Shown here piece after piece: positions 1-7,372 of a DNA stretch of 43,592 nt (the stretch's first letter is position 1; every line of letters begins with the position of its first letter). Made by a program: the position numbers and the translations under genes. The DNA is from RGIG9041 sp045541455. Lineage in GTDB: Bacteria > Bacillota > Clostridia > Oscillospirales > QAKW01. A model generated the notes under the pieces. The model did not search any database. It saw only the letters and a list, made by a program, of their open reading frames with translations, and was not told the origin of the DNA. The DNA lies in the NCBI GenBank assembly GCA_045541455.1, contig JAZQJA010000024.1, forward strand, positions 1 to 43,592, written 5' to 3'.

Positions 1-105
1 TATCACTTATCTTTCTTGTTTGTTGTTAAAAGGGTTTGGGTATCACCCAAAAAGCAGCGTTTGTGCTTACAAATGCGATGCTGGTTCTATCTAATAAACA
101 TATAA
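1..105. other. Left-edge segment with no recognised gene; stacked inverted repeats
   Basis: No start-to-stop gene can be supported here. Two hairpins can be drawn. One is small, TGGGT/ACCCA near 37-49. The other pairs 53-64 with 69-82 around a GCTT loop (AGCA-GCGTTTGT / ACAAATGC-ga-TGCT) with one G-U pair. Read on the minus strand the second hairpin is followed by five U (49-53), so it could be a back-up terminator for the mntP unit. Read on the plus strand the pair could be the 3' end of a structured RNA or leader that begins outside the window. Frames 1 and 2 stay open to about 105 and 94 but encode nothing I recognise. Confidence 0.3.
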
Positions 106-134
106 AAAACCTCGATGAAATTCATCGAGGTTTT
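106..134. terminator. Bidirectional intrinsic terminator downstream of mntP
   Basis: A 14-bp perfect inverted repeat (106-119 with 121-134, core CCTCGATGAA/TTCATCGAGG) is flanked by A-runs on the left and T-runs on the right, so either strand yields a hairpin followed by U. It lies 42 bp past the mntP stop on the minus strand and probably ends the gltX-glnS-mntP transcript. It may also end whatever enters from the left edge. Confidence 0.8.
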
Positions 135-175
135 AATCATCCTTATGAGAACCTGCCTTTGCCCTCTTTTTTTAT

Positions 176-757
176 TTAGAAATTTAATATTCCAAGATGT
201 TCAAGTAAAATTTTAAGTCCTAAAATTATAAGTACAACACCGCCTGCAATTTCGGCTTTTTTCTTGTATAAAACTCCAAACTTGTTGCCAATGCATACTC
301 CAAAAATCGAAAGTATAAAAGTGGTAATACCTATAATTAATATAGCAGACCAAATACCTACACCGAGCAGTGCAAACATAATACCCATAGCAAGTGCATC
401 AATGCTTGTTGCAATTGCCATAAGCAAAAGTTCTTTGTAGTCAAACTTTGAATTGTCAGATTGAGTGTCGCAGTCGTCATTTTTTTCGCTTAGAGTATCA
501 TACAGCATTTTGCCGCCGATAAAAGAAAGAAGTATAAAGGCAATCCAATGGTCAATGCTTACAATATACTGTTCAAATCTTGTACCGATAAGCCAACCGA
601 TAAATGGCATAAGTGCCTGAAATCCACCAAAAAACAAACCGATAATAATAGCTTGTCGGTAGTTGATTTTTTTCATATTCAGGCCTTTGCAAATTGCAAC
701 GGCAAATGCGTCCATTGAAAGTCCGACACCTGTTAAAAATACTTCAAATAAACCCAT
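176..757 (-). CDS. mntP: MntP-family manganese efflux pump
   Basis: This 193-residue membrane protein belongs to the MntP (YebN, DUF204) family, which exports Mn2+ across the cytoplasmic membrane. It has the internal duplication of the family: SMDAFAVA (Asp16) near the start of the first half and SIDALAMG (Asp120) at the start of the second. About six hydrophobic segments are separated by an acidic loop around residues 90-108 (EKNDDCDTQSD). The length is normal. The ATG lies 2 bp after the glnS stop, and its ribosome binding site (AAAGGAA) is inside the end of glnS, so it is co-transcribed with two tRNA synthetases. No riboswitch sits directly before it. Transport function is assigned from the family; the specific metal is inferred. 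Confidence 0.9.
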   Translation of the reverse strand: MGLFEVFLTGVGLSMDAFAVAICKGLNMKKINYRQAIIIGLFFGGFQALMPFIGWLIGTRFEQYIVSIDHWIAFILLSFIGGKMLYDTLSEKNDDCDTQSDNSKFDYKELLLMAIATSIDALAMGIMFALLGVGIWSAILIIGITTFILSIFGVCIGNKFGVLYKKKAEIAGGVVLIILGLKILLEHLGILNF

Positions 758-759
758 TT

Positions 760-2433
760 CTATTTTCCTTTACTGTCACGAAGTTCAACAATTGAGTTAA
801 ATACAAGTTTATCGGTTTCTTTGCTGTCACGGCAAAAATAACCGGTTCTGACAAATTGGAACTTGTCTGAAACCTTGCAATCGGCAAGTGCCAGTTCAAC
901 TTTTGCGCCGCTAAATCTTTTTATTGAATCAGGATTTAAATAATCACCGTAACTTTTGCCTTCGGGGAGTGTAACAAGGTTTTCTTCGGTGAATAGTCTG
1001 TCATACTTAATTATATCGGCATCTGCACATTGTGATGCACAAACCCAGTGAATAGTTCCTTTGATTTTTCTGCCGTCTGCAGGCATATTACAACCTGTTT
1101 CAAGGTCGGCAGTACAGTGAATTACAGAAACCTCGCCATTTTCGTCTGTTTCATAACCTGTGCATTTTATAATATACGAGTTCATAAGACGCACTTCGTT
1201 TTCAGGGTAAAGCCTAAAGAATTTCGGCACCTTTTCGGTTTTGAAATCTGCCTTTTCAATATACAGTTCTTTGCCAAACGGAATATCTCTTGTGCCGGCA
1301 GTTTCACTGTTGGGGTTGTTATTTGCCTTGAAATATTCAATTTTGTCATCGGGGTAGTTGTCAATTACAACTTTGACAGGTTCGATAACAGCAATACGGC
1401 GCTGGGCAGAGTAGTTTAGTTCATCTCTTACACAATGTTCAAGCAAGCCTATATCGACAATTGAAAATGCTTTTGAAACGCCTGCCTTTTTAACAAACTC
1501 AAAAATAGAACTGGGCGTATAACCGCGACGGCGCAAACCACAAATAGTGGGCATACGCGGGTCGTCCCAACCGTCAACAATTCCTGTTTCAACAAGCATA
1601 CGCAAATAGCGTTTGCTCATAACAGTGTTTGTAACATTAAGTCTTGCAAACTCATATTGGTGCGGCTTATGCTCAAAACCGATTTTATTAACAACCCAGT
1701 CGTATAGCGGACGGTGATTTTCAAATTCAAGTGAGCAAAGCGAGTGGGTAATACCCTCAAGTGCATCTTGAATCGGGTGCGCAAAATCGTATAACGGGTA
1801 AATGCACCACTTGTCACCTTGGCGGTGATGGTTTGTATGGCTAATTCTGTATATGGCAGGGTCACGCATATTCATATTAGGGCTGGACATATCAATCTTT
1901 GCACGAAGTGTGCATGCACCGTCTTCAAACTCACCGTTTTTCATTTTTTCAAACAGTTCAAGGTTTTCCTCAACTGTACGGTTTCTGAACGGGCTGTCTT
2001 TGCCCGCCTCGGTTAAAGTACCACGGTAAATGCGCATTTGTTCGGCATTTAAATCACATACATACGCATCGCCTTGCTTTATGAGTTGAACAGCAAATTC
2101 GTAACATTTGTCAAAATAGTCCGAACCGTAAAAAATGCCGCCGTTTGGCTCACAACCAAGCCATTTTAAATCCTCATAAATACTTTTCACATATTCGTCG
2201 TCTTCTTTAACAGGGTTTGTGTCGTCATAACGCAAGTTAAAAAGTCCGTTATATTTTTGTGCTGTAAAATGATTTATAAATATTGCCTTTGCACTGCCTA
2301 TGTGTAAATATCCGTTGGGCTCAGGCGGAAAACGGGTGTGAATTTTTTCTGAAAACCCGTCAGCAATCTGTTTGTCAATTATGTCGTGTATAAAAAACGA
2401 TGTAAGTTCTTCCACTTTATCTTTCCTCCACAT
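760..2433 (-). CDS. glnS: Glutaminyl-tRNA synthetase
   Basis: This class I synthetase attaches glutamine directly to tRNA-Gln. It is 557 residues, a normal length for bacterial GlnRS. The signature PPEPNGYLHIGSAK contains the HIGH-type motif as HIGS (residues 44-47), and the KMSKS-type loop appears as VMSKR near residue 270. The N-terminal Rossmann fold with its acceptor-binding insertion is followed by the two C-terminal anticodon-binding beta barrels. The gene starts inside the 3' end of gltX (17-bp overlap), which implies translational coupling. Many Firmicutes lack GlnRS and make Gln-tRNA by transamidation of Glu-tRNA, so its presence suggests the adjacent GluRS need not charge tRNA-Gln. 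That last point is an inference. Confidence 0.95.
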   Translation of the reverse strand: MWRKDKVEELTSFFIHDIIDKQIADGFSEKIHTRFPPEPNGYLHIGSAKAIFINHFTAQKYNGLFNLRYDDTNPVKEDDEYVKSIYEDLKWLGCEPNGGIFYGSDYFDKCYEFAVQLIKQGDAYVCDLNAEQMRIYRGTLTEAGKDSPFRNRTVEENLELFEKMKNGEFEDGACTLRAKIDMSSPNMNMRDPAIYRISHTNHHRQGDKWCIYPLYDFAHPIQDALEGITHSLCSLEFENHRPLYDWVVNKIGFEHKPHQYEFARLNVTNTVMSKRYLRMLVETGIVDGWDDPRMPTICGLRRRGYTPSSIFEFVKKAGVSKAFSIVDIGLLEHCVRDELNYSAQRRIAVIEPVKVVIDNYPDDKIEYFKANNNPNSETAGTRDIPFGKELYIEKADFKTEKVPKFFRLYPENEVRLMNSYIIKCTGYETDENGEVSVIHCTADLETGCNMPADGRKIKGTIHWVCASQCADADIIKYDRLFTEENLVTLPEGKSYGDYLNPDSIKRFSGAKVELALADCKVSDKFQFVRTGYFCRDSKETDKLVFNSIVELRDSKGK

Positions 2434-4078
2434 ATTTTATTGCGCTGTCAAGCCTTTGCATAACCTTATCAGTACCTATAATCTGCATAATACTGTAAAG
2501 GTCGGGTGATTTTGTTTTACCTGTTACAGCAACGCGCAATACCATACTAATGTCGCCTACATGTCCTTTGTATTTGTCAGGCTCTTTTTTATAGTCTTTG
2601 GGCTTTTGGGCGTACCCCATATCCTCGGCAATTGTTTTAAGTCTTTCAAACCATTGCTGCGAGTCATCGCTTGAACTGTAAATATTTTTATATCTGTTTA
2701 ATATCTCAAGAGTATCTTCTTTTGACACATTTTCAGGGAATTGATCTTTAATTGAATAAAGGCTGTCAAAAAACAAATCAACATAATCTTTGACATCACT
2801 CCATTTTGCAAGGTCCTTGCGTGGCTTTGCATCGTTTCTGCCAATTTCAAAAATGCGCTTTGCATAATCAGTGTCAGATGAAAGCAAAGTGTAAAGTTCA
2901 TTGTCAAAATCTTTTGCCCAACTTATAACCTCATCCGTTACCTCTGTAGCTGTCATTGTGCTGATTGCGTTTTTAGATACATCGTCAAGTTTGTCAAGGT
3001 CAAACAGAGAACCGCTGTGAGCCATTTTTGCTGTTGTAAATTTAAAATCATCAAGCGGCTTAAGTGGGTTTTGCATTCTCCACTCCTCATAATTTGAGTT
3101 AAGTAATGTCATTACATATTCGCGTACAGCCTTAACCGGATATCCTTTTTCTCTGTAATAGGTAAGCGCCGCCTCAGGATCGTGACGTTTTGAAAGTTTG
3201 CGCTTTGCTGTCCCGTCTTGCTTCATAAGCAGAGAAATGTGCAAATATTTGGGTAGTTTAAACCCAAGTAGATTAAAAAGTTGAATATGAAGCGGCAATG
3301 ACGGCAACCACTCTTCGCCGCGAATGACATGGGTTACGCGCATAAGGTGGTCATCTACTGCATGTGCAAAGTGATATGTCGGTATTCCGTCACTTTTTAA
3401 TAAAACCTGATCAACATAGTTTTCATCAAGTTCAAGATTTCCTTTGATAACATCTGTAAACTTAATTCTTCCGCCCACTTTTCCGGGAGAACGCAGTCTT
3501 AAAACATACGGAACACCGCTGTCAATAAGCTGTTTTACTGTGTCATAGTCGGCATCACGGTACTTTGACCATTCGCCGTAAACACCGGGTAAAACTTTAA
3601 GTTTTTCTTGCTTTTCACGAAGCACTGAAAGTTCGTCTTTAGTATAAAAGCAGGGGTAGGCAAGCCCTCTTATAACGAGGTCTTTGGCAAATACATGATA
3701 AATGTGGGCACGTTGCGATTGACTGTACGGACCGTAATTTCCGCTGTCGCCGTCAGCTGTTGCACCTTCGTCAAAAATAAGACCGTAATGTGCAAATGAA
3801 TTTATAATTGTTTCAACTGCACCCTCCACCTTGCGCTGCGAATCGGTATCTTCAATTCTGAGTATAAACACGCCGCCGCTTTGACTGGCAAGCCGTTCTG
3901 AAACCATTGCGGGAAACAGGTTTCCAAAGTGCACAAAGCCGGTGGGTGACGGTGCAATTCGTGTAACTTTTGCACCCTCTTCAAGTTCACGCGGTGGAAA
4001 TTCATTTTCCATATCCTGCGGAAGTTTTGTTATATCGGGAAACAAAAGTTGTGCAAGTTTTAAGTTTTTATCTTCCAT
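2417..4078 (-). CDS. gltX: Glutamyl-tRNA synthetase
   Basis: This enzyme charges tRNA-Glu with glutamate in the cytoplasm. It has 553 residues, somewhat longer than the common ~490-residue GluRS, with an N-terminal lead of about 40 residues before the catalytic PSPTG motif. The HIGH-type motif is HFGN (residues 50-53), the KMSKS-type motif is KLSKR near residue 295, and LRIEDTDSQR is typical of the family. A helical anticodon-binding region follows. The ATG has a good ribosome binding site (AGAGGT, 6 nt away) and a near-consensus promoter lies about 40 bp upstream. The leader is too short for a T-box. It is the first gene of the gltX-glnS-mntP unit. Confidence 0.95.
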   Translation of the reverse strand: MEDKNLKLAQLLFPDITKLPQDMENEFPPRELEEGAKVTRIAPSPTGFVHFGNLFPAMVSERLASQSGGVFILRIEDTDSQRKVEGAVETIINSFAHYGLIFDEGATADGDSGNYGPYSQSQRAHIYHVFAKDLVIRGLAYPCFYTKDELSVLREKQEKLKVLPGVYGEWSKYRDADYDTVKQLIDSGVPYVLRLRSPGKVGGRIKFTDVIKGNLELDENYVDQVLLKSDGIPTYHFAHAVDDHLMRVTHVIRGEEWLPSLPLHIQLFNLLGFKLPKYLHISLLMKQDGTAKRKLSKRHDPEAALTYYREKGYPVKAVREYVMTLLNSNYEEWRMQNPLKPLDDFKFTTAKMAHSGSLFDLDKLDDVSKNAISTMTATEVTDEVISWAKDFDNELYTLLSSDTDYAKRIFEIGRNDAKPRKDLAKWSDVKDYVDLFFDSLYSIKDQFPENVSKEDTLEILNRYKNIYSSSDDSQQWFERLKTIAEDMGYAQKPKDYKKEPDKYKGHVGDISMVLRVAVTGKTKSPDLYSIMQIIGTDKVMQRLDSAIKYVEER

Positions 4079-4116
4079 TTTTCTACCTCTGTTATTGCGT
4101 ACTTTTCTAACGATAC

Positions 4117-4145
4117 ATTATATTATATAAAAATTATTATTTCAA
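4117..4145 (-). promoter_or_regulatory. SigA-type promoter of gltX-glnS-mntP
   Basis: On the minus strand a TTGAAA box (4140-4145) is followed after exactly 17 bp by a perfect TATAAT (4117-4122). Transcription would start near 4110, giving a leader of only about 30 nt before the gltX ATG. Confidence 0.75.
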
Positions 4146-4199
4146 TAATATAATTAAAAATATATAAAAAAGATATGTTTTATTAGAGATATAATAAGA

Positions 4200-4237
4200 A
4201 AAAAGCGACAAGGCTTAATAAAACCTTGTCGCTTTTT
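4200..4237 (-). terminator. Intrinsic terminator of the tRNA-Arg gene
   Basis: A 14-bp perfect stem (4200-4213 with 4224-4237, core GCGACAAGG/CCTTGTCGC) has a 10-nt loop and ends in U5 on the minus strand. It begins 2 bp past the encoded CCA end of the tRNA. It separates the tRNA transcript from the gltX promoter. Confidence 0.85.
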
Positions 4238-4239
4238 GT

Positions 4240-4316
4240 TGGCGCGCCCGACTGGATTCGAACCAGCGGCCTTCAGAGTCGGAGTCTGACGCTCTATCCA
4301 GCTGAACTACGGGCGC
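4240..4316 (-). tRNA. tRNA-Arg (anticodon CCG), CCA end encoded
   Basis: Read on the minus strand, the 74-nt body (4243-4316) folds into a full cloverleaf. The acceptor stem is GCGCCCG/CGGGCGC with discriminator G, followed by a D arm (GTTC/GAGC). The anticodon stem is TCAGA/TCTGA around loop CTCCGAC with anticodon CCG. The variable loop has 5 nt and the T arm is GCTGG-TTCGAAT-CCAGT. The CCA tail is encoded at 4240-4242. It decodes the arginine codon CGG. It has its own promoter and terminator, so it is a single-gene unit. Confidence 0.95.
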
Positions 4317-4326
4317 ATACAAAAAT

Positions 4327-4355
4327 ATATTAACATATTAATTTTATTAAATCAA
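4327..4355 (-). promoter_or_regulatory. Promoter of tRNA-Arg
   Basis: On the minus strand TTGATT (4350-4355) and TAATAT (4327-4332) are separated by 17 bp. The -10 box ends 10 bp before the mature 5' end of the tRNA, so the primary transcript carries almost no 5' leader. Confidence 0.6.
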
Positions 4356-4405
4356 CTTAAATATTTTATCCCTTTAAAGCCAAAACTTATATTGGTGATT
4401 TAATT

Positions 4406-5701
4406 ATGAAAAGCATTTGGCAACAATCGGTAAAGGTTAAGCGTTTTGAAAGACTTACCCAAAACAAAACTACCGATATACTGATAATCGGAGGTGGTTT
4501 GGCAGGAATTTTATGCGGATATAAACTAGCTCAAAGCGGGGCTGATTGCATAATAATTGAGGCAAACCGTATATGCGATAAAACAACTGCAAATACAACC
4601 GGAAAAATAACCGCTCAGCACGGACTGATTTATACGGATATTTTTGAAAAGTACGGTGTCGACGCTGCAAAAGATTATCTCGAGGCAAACTTATCGGCGC
4701 TTAAAGACTACCGTAATATCTGTCAAAATATAGATTGCGATTTTGAAATCAAAGATAACTATGTCTATTCAACAGACCGTAAAAAACTTGAGCGCGAAAT
4801 TGAAGTTTTAAAAGAAATAGGGTATAACGCAAAACTCAAAACAAATTTACCAATAAAAACAGCAAATTCGGGTGCTGTATGTTTTGAAAAACAAGCACAG
4901 TTTAATCCGCTTAAGTTTGTATCTTCAATTTGTAATGATCTTGAAATATACGAACGCACAATTGCTCGTAAAATTGAAAAGAATATTGTTTATACAGATA
5001 CTTGTAAAATTTATGCATCAAAAATTATTGTTGCAACCCATTTTCCTATCATAAATAAACACGGCGGATATTTTTTAAAAATGTATCAGCACCGTTCCTA
5101 TCTGCTCGCCCTTGAAAATGCGCCTGATATTGAAGGAATGTATGTAGGATGTAAAAAAACCGATATGACTTTTAGAAATTATAATGGCATGTTACTTGTG
5201 GGCGGCGGCGGACACCGAACAGGCAAGCATGGCGGAGGGTATGATGAACTTATGCAGTTTGTAAGAACACATTATCCCGAAGCAAAAATAAAAACGCGTT
5301 TTGCGGCACAAGACTGTATAACACTTGACGGTATTGCATATATCGGAGAGTATTCAAAACTCACACCCAACCTATTTGTCGCAACCGGATTTAATAAGTG
5401 GGGAATGTCGTTGTCAATGGTATCGGCATCATTGCTTTGTGACCTTGTGCAAAACCGCAAGAATAAATATTCTAAACTGTTTTCTCCGTCACGCTCGTTA
5501 ATGCATCCACAACTTTTGACAAATGCGTTTGAGTCAGTGTACGGAATTTTAACGCCCACAAAACCCCGCTGTACCCATATGGGTTGTGCACTTAAATGGA
5601 ATTTGTATGAACATAGTTGGGACTGTTCCTGCCATGGTTCGCGCTTTGACGAAAACGGTGAGATTTTGAATAGCCCTGCAAATAAAAAAGGGAAGTTTTA
5701 A
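4406..5701 (+). CDS. FAD-dependent oxidoreductase with C-terminal Rieske [2Fe-2S] domain
   Basis: This 431-residue protein has a DAO-type flavin fold followed by a Rieske iron-sulphur domain. The dinucleotide motif GGGLAG (residues 29-34) precedes a FAD-ribose-binding Glu52. The C-terminal CTHMGC...CSCHGS supplies cluster ligands Cys389, His391, Cys407 and His410, with Cys394 and Cys409 placed as the disulphide pair of high-potential Rieske proteins. The linker between flavin and Rieske parts is short, so the cluster domain looks compact. Start: ATG with GGTGATT about 5 nt upstream. Substrate and electron partner cannot be read from sequence. The neighbours do not suggest a pathway. The last residues are encoded by one arm of the downstream terminator. 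Confidence 0.85.
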   Translation: MKSIWQQSVKVKRFERLTQNKTTDILIIGGGLAGILCGYKLAQSGADCIIIEANRICDKTTANTTGKITAQHGLIYTDIFEKYGVDAAKDYLEANLSALKDYRNICQNIDCDFEIKDNYVYSTDRKKLEREIEVLKEIGYNAKLKTNLPIKTANSGAVCFEKQAQFNPLKFVSSICNDLEIYERTIARKIEKNIVYTDTCKIYASKIIVATHFPIINKHGGYFLKMYQHRSYLLALENAPDIEGMYVGCKKTDMTFRNYNGMLLVGGGGHRTGKHGGGYDELMQFVRTHYPEAKIKTRFAAQDCITLDGIAYIGEYSKLTPNLFVATGFNKWGMSLSMVSASLLCDLVQNRKNKYSKLFSPSRSLMHPQLLTNAFESVYGILTPTKPRCTHMGCALKWNLYEHSWDCSCHGSRFDENGEILNSPANKKGKF

Positions 5702-5713
5702 AACTTCCCTTTT
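5686..5713. terminator. Bidirectional terminator overlapping both convergent stop codons
   Basis: A 28-bp perfect palindrome (AAAAGGGAAGTTTT at 5686-5699 and its complement at 5700-5713) ends in T4 on both strands. It contains the whole TAA stop of the plus-strand oxidoreductase (5699-5701) and reaches into the stop codon of the minus-strand CorC gene (5712-5714). One arm encodes the last residues of the oxidoreductase. Confidence 0.8.
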
Positions 5714-7031
5714 AATCGTTTTGCTGTTCTATATCGCTTAGTTCTTTTTTAATAACCGTTGTTTTGTCTATTCTGCGTTCTTCAACAGAGGTGACTTTGA
5801 TTTTAAGTCTGTCTGTTTCAAGGTCAAGCACCTCACCGTCATCAGGTACCCTGCCGATAATACCAAAAATGTAACCGCCGAAAGTGTCACACTCCTCGGT
5901 TTCAAATTCAATATTAAGTTCCTCTGCTACATCTACAAGCGGTGCGGCACCGACAATTTCCCATTTGTTGTCATCAATTTTACGAATTTCAGTGGGTGCG
6001 TTGTCTTCTTTTTCAAAAAGGTCGCCGACTAATAACTCAATAAGATCATGTAAGGTAATAACGCCGCTTGTTCCGCCATACTCGTCAACAACAACCGCAA
6101 AATAGTTGCGTTCCGCTTTCATATTTGTAAACAATACGTCAGCTTTTGTGTTTTCAGGTACAAGATATGCTTTGTCACAAGCATTTTCTATTGCAGCTTC
6201 AATAGAATCACAATCCGAACGGAAAAACTTTTTGGTACTGAGCACCCCGATTACGTCATCACTGCTTTCACGGCAAATCGGATAATATGTATGGTTTGTT
6301 TCGCGTATCGTCTTTTTCCATTCATCAATGCCGTCTTCTGTAAAGAGAAATACAACATCAAGTCTGTGCGTGCAAATTTCAGATACCGAAATATCATCAA
6401 ATTCAAACACATTTTGTATCATTTCGTTTTCAAGGCTGTCAATGGTTCCTTGCTCACTTCCCGAATCAAGCATCATAAGAATTTCTTCTTCAGTTACCTG
6501 ATCGTCTTGCTCGTTAGGGTCAATTCTTAGCATTCTTAAAACGGCATTTGTTGACTTTGTAAGTACCCATACAAACGGTGCAAAGCATAAAGAAACTGCT
6601 TTTAAAAGACCCGATAGTGCAAGCGACATTTTTTCTGCATTTTTCATAGCAAGCCGTTTGGGCACAAGCTCACCGAAAACAATGCTGAAATACGAAAGTA
6701 TAATTGTAATTAAGAATACAGAAAGGCTGTTTAATACACTTTTCGACACCGGAACGCCTATGCTGATAAGCCAACTTACTAACGGGTCGGAAAATGTGTC
6801 TGCAGCATACGCACTTCCCAAAAGGGCTGCGAGTGTTATGGCAACCTGAATTGTAGATAAAAACTTTGATGGGTTTTCTGTAAGCGAAAGTAAGCGCTTG
6901 GCGCGTTTACTGCCATCTTCCGATAACTTTTCAAGTTTTTGTGAGTTGGTTGAAATAACAGCGATTTCTGCACTTGCAAAAATTGCATTTAGAAATATTA
7001 ATATAACTTGTAAAAAAACTGCTCCTATCAT
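5712..7031 (-). CDS. CorC/HlyC (CNNM-like) membrane protein, probable Mg2+ transporter
   Basis: A 439-440 residue protein with the standard order of the family: an N-terminal DUF21/CNNM membrane domain (about 1-190, four hydrophobic segments), a CBS pair (about 200-330) and a C-terminal CorC_HlyC domain (about 350-430). Characterised Firmicute relatives, such as the MpfA type, export Mg2+; older annotations call the family haemolysins. Two adjacent ATGs (7034 and 7031) could start it. The AGAGG site gives a better spacing (about 6-7 nt) to the one at 7031. It lies behind a leader with a short acidic ORF and a terminator, so its expression is probably attenuated. Mg2+ as substrate is inferred from the family. 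Confidence 0.85.
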   Translation of the reverse strand: MIGAVFLQVILIFLNAIFASAEIAVISTNSQKLEKLSEDGSKRAKRLLSLTENPSKFLSTIQVAITLAALLGSAYAADTFSDPLVSWLISIGVPVSKSVLNSLSVFLITIILSYFSIVFGELVPKRLAMKNAEKMSLALSGLLKAVSLCFAPFVWVLTKSTNAVLRMLRIDPNEQDDQVTEEEILMMLDSGSEQGTIDSLENEMIQNVFEFDDISVSEICTHRLDVVFLFTEDGIDEWKKTIRETNHTYYPICRESSDDVIGVLSTKKFFRSDCDSIEAAIENACDKAYLVPENTKADVLFTNMKAERNYFAVVVDEYGGTSGVITLHDLIELLVGDLFEKEDNAPTEIRKIDDNKWEIVGAAPLVDVAEELNIEFETEECDTFGGYIFGIIGRVPDDGEVLDLETDRLKIKVTSVEERRIDKTTVIKKELSDIEQQND

Positions 7032-7069
7032 CATTTACCTCTTTAAAATTTGTAAAATAAACGCAAAAA

Positions 7070-7108
7070 GCATAACCTATGCAAATTTTGTTTACGCATA
7101 GGCTATGC
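7070..7108 (-). terminator. Attenuator hairpin in the corC leader
   Basis: On the minus strand a 13-bp stem (7096-7108 with 7070-7082, GCATAGCCTATGC against GCATAGGTTATGC with one G-U pair) can be extended by AAA/UUU. It is followed directly by U5 (7065-7069). It lies between the leader ORF stop and the corC start, on the same transcript as both, so it is an attenuator rather than an end-of-operon terminator. Each arm is itself nearly palindromic. Confidence 0.75.
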
Positions 7109-7114
7109 CCGTAT

Positions 7115-7189
7115 TTACAAAATTAGGTGAAATGAACTGAAAACTACGCAATTGTTTTCTTCAGCGTCAGTACTGCCGCTGTCATCCAT
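7115..7189 (-). CDS. Short acidic leader peptide ORF (24 codons) upstream of corC
   Basis: Starting at an ATG about 27 nt after the predicted transcription start, this frame encodes 24 residues beginning MDDSGSTDAEENN. Five of the first eleven residues are Asp or Glu. It has an AAGGAAGTG ribosome binding site about 8-10 nt upstream. The stop codon (7115-7117) is 6 nt before the 5' arm of the attenuator hairpin, so a ribosome at the stop would cover the stem base. I know that acid-rich N-termini destabilise translating ribosomes at low Mg2+, as in MgtL-type leaders, and this ORF fits that pattern. I do not recognise it as a named leader, and translation is unproven. Confidence 0.55.
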   Translation of the reverse strand: MDDSGSTDAEENNCVVFSSFHLIL

Positions 7190-7222
7190 TTCGCTTTCAC
7201 TTCCTTTACTTATGTTGAAAGA

Positions 7223-7251
7223 ATAATAACATATACACAATTATTTGTCAA
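7223..7251 (-). promoter_or_regulatory. Strong promoter of the corC leader
   Basis: On the minus strand a consensus TTGACA (7246-7251) and TATTAT (7223-7228) are spaced by 17 bp. Transcription would start near 7216, giving a leader of about 180 nt before corC that includes the short ORF and hairpin. The remaining bases of this gene-free stretch (7252-7329) show nothing I can name. Confidence 0.8.
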
Positions 7252-7329
7252 GCAACACACCTCGTATATTTTATAATTTAATCAAAACATCTATAATTTT
7301 CAATGCGTTAATTTATTTATAAAACAAAA

Positions 7330-7366
7330 AATAACACGCAAAAACATCAAATTTATGCGTGTTATT
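7330..7366 (-). terminator. Intrinsic terminator of the isomerase-like gene
   Basis: An 11-bp perfect stem (AATAACACGCA at 7330-7340, TGCGTGTTATT at 7356-7366) with a 15-nt loop is followed on the minus strand by a T-rich tract (7321-7329). It begins 7 bp past the stop at 7373. Confidence 0.75.
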
Positions 7367-7372
7367 AAAACT

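Noticed and set aside
1..105. 3' end of a plus-strand protein gene at the left edge
   Set aside because: Two frames stay open for about 30 codons, but neither encodes a recognisable C-terminus and the segment is dominated by inverted repeats.
758..800. A Mn2+ riboswitch (yybP-ykoY type) in front of mntP
   Set aside because: Only 2 bp separate mntP from glnS, and the bases before it are glnS coding sequence.
4079..4145. A T-box or other tRNA-sensing leader before gltX-glnS
   Set aside because: The promoter leaves a leader of only about 30 nt, far too short for a T-box. leuS likewise starts inside rsfS and has no leader.
7144..7185. Alternative 13-codon leader frame starting MTAAVLTLKK, overlapping the acidic leader
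   Set aside because: Its ATG is 4 nt further from the ribosome binding site than the chosen start, and its stop is about 36 nt from the hairpin, so it cannot couple to it as directly. It is not excluded by sequence alone.
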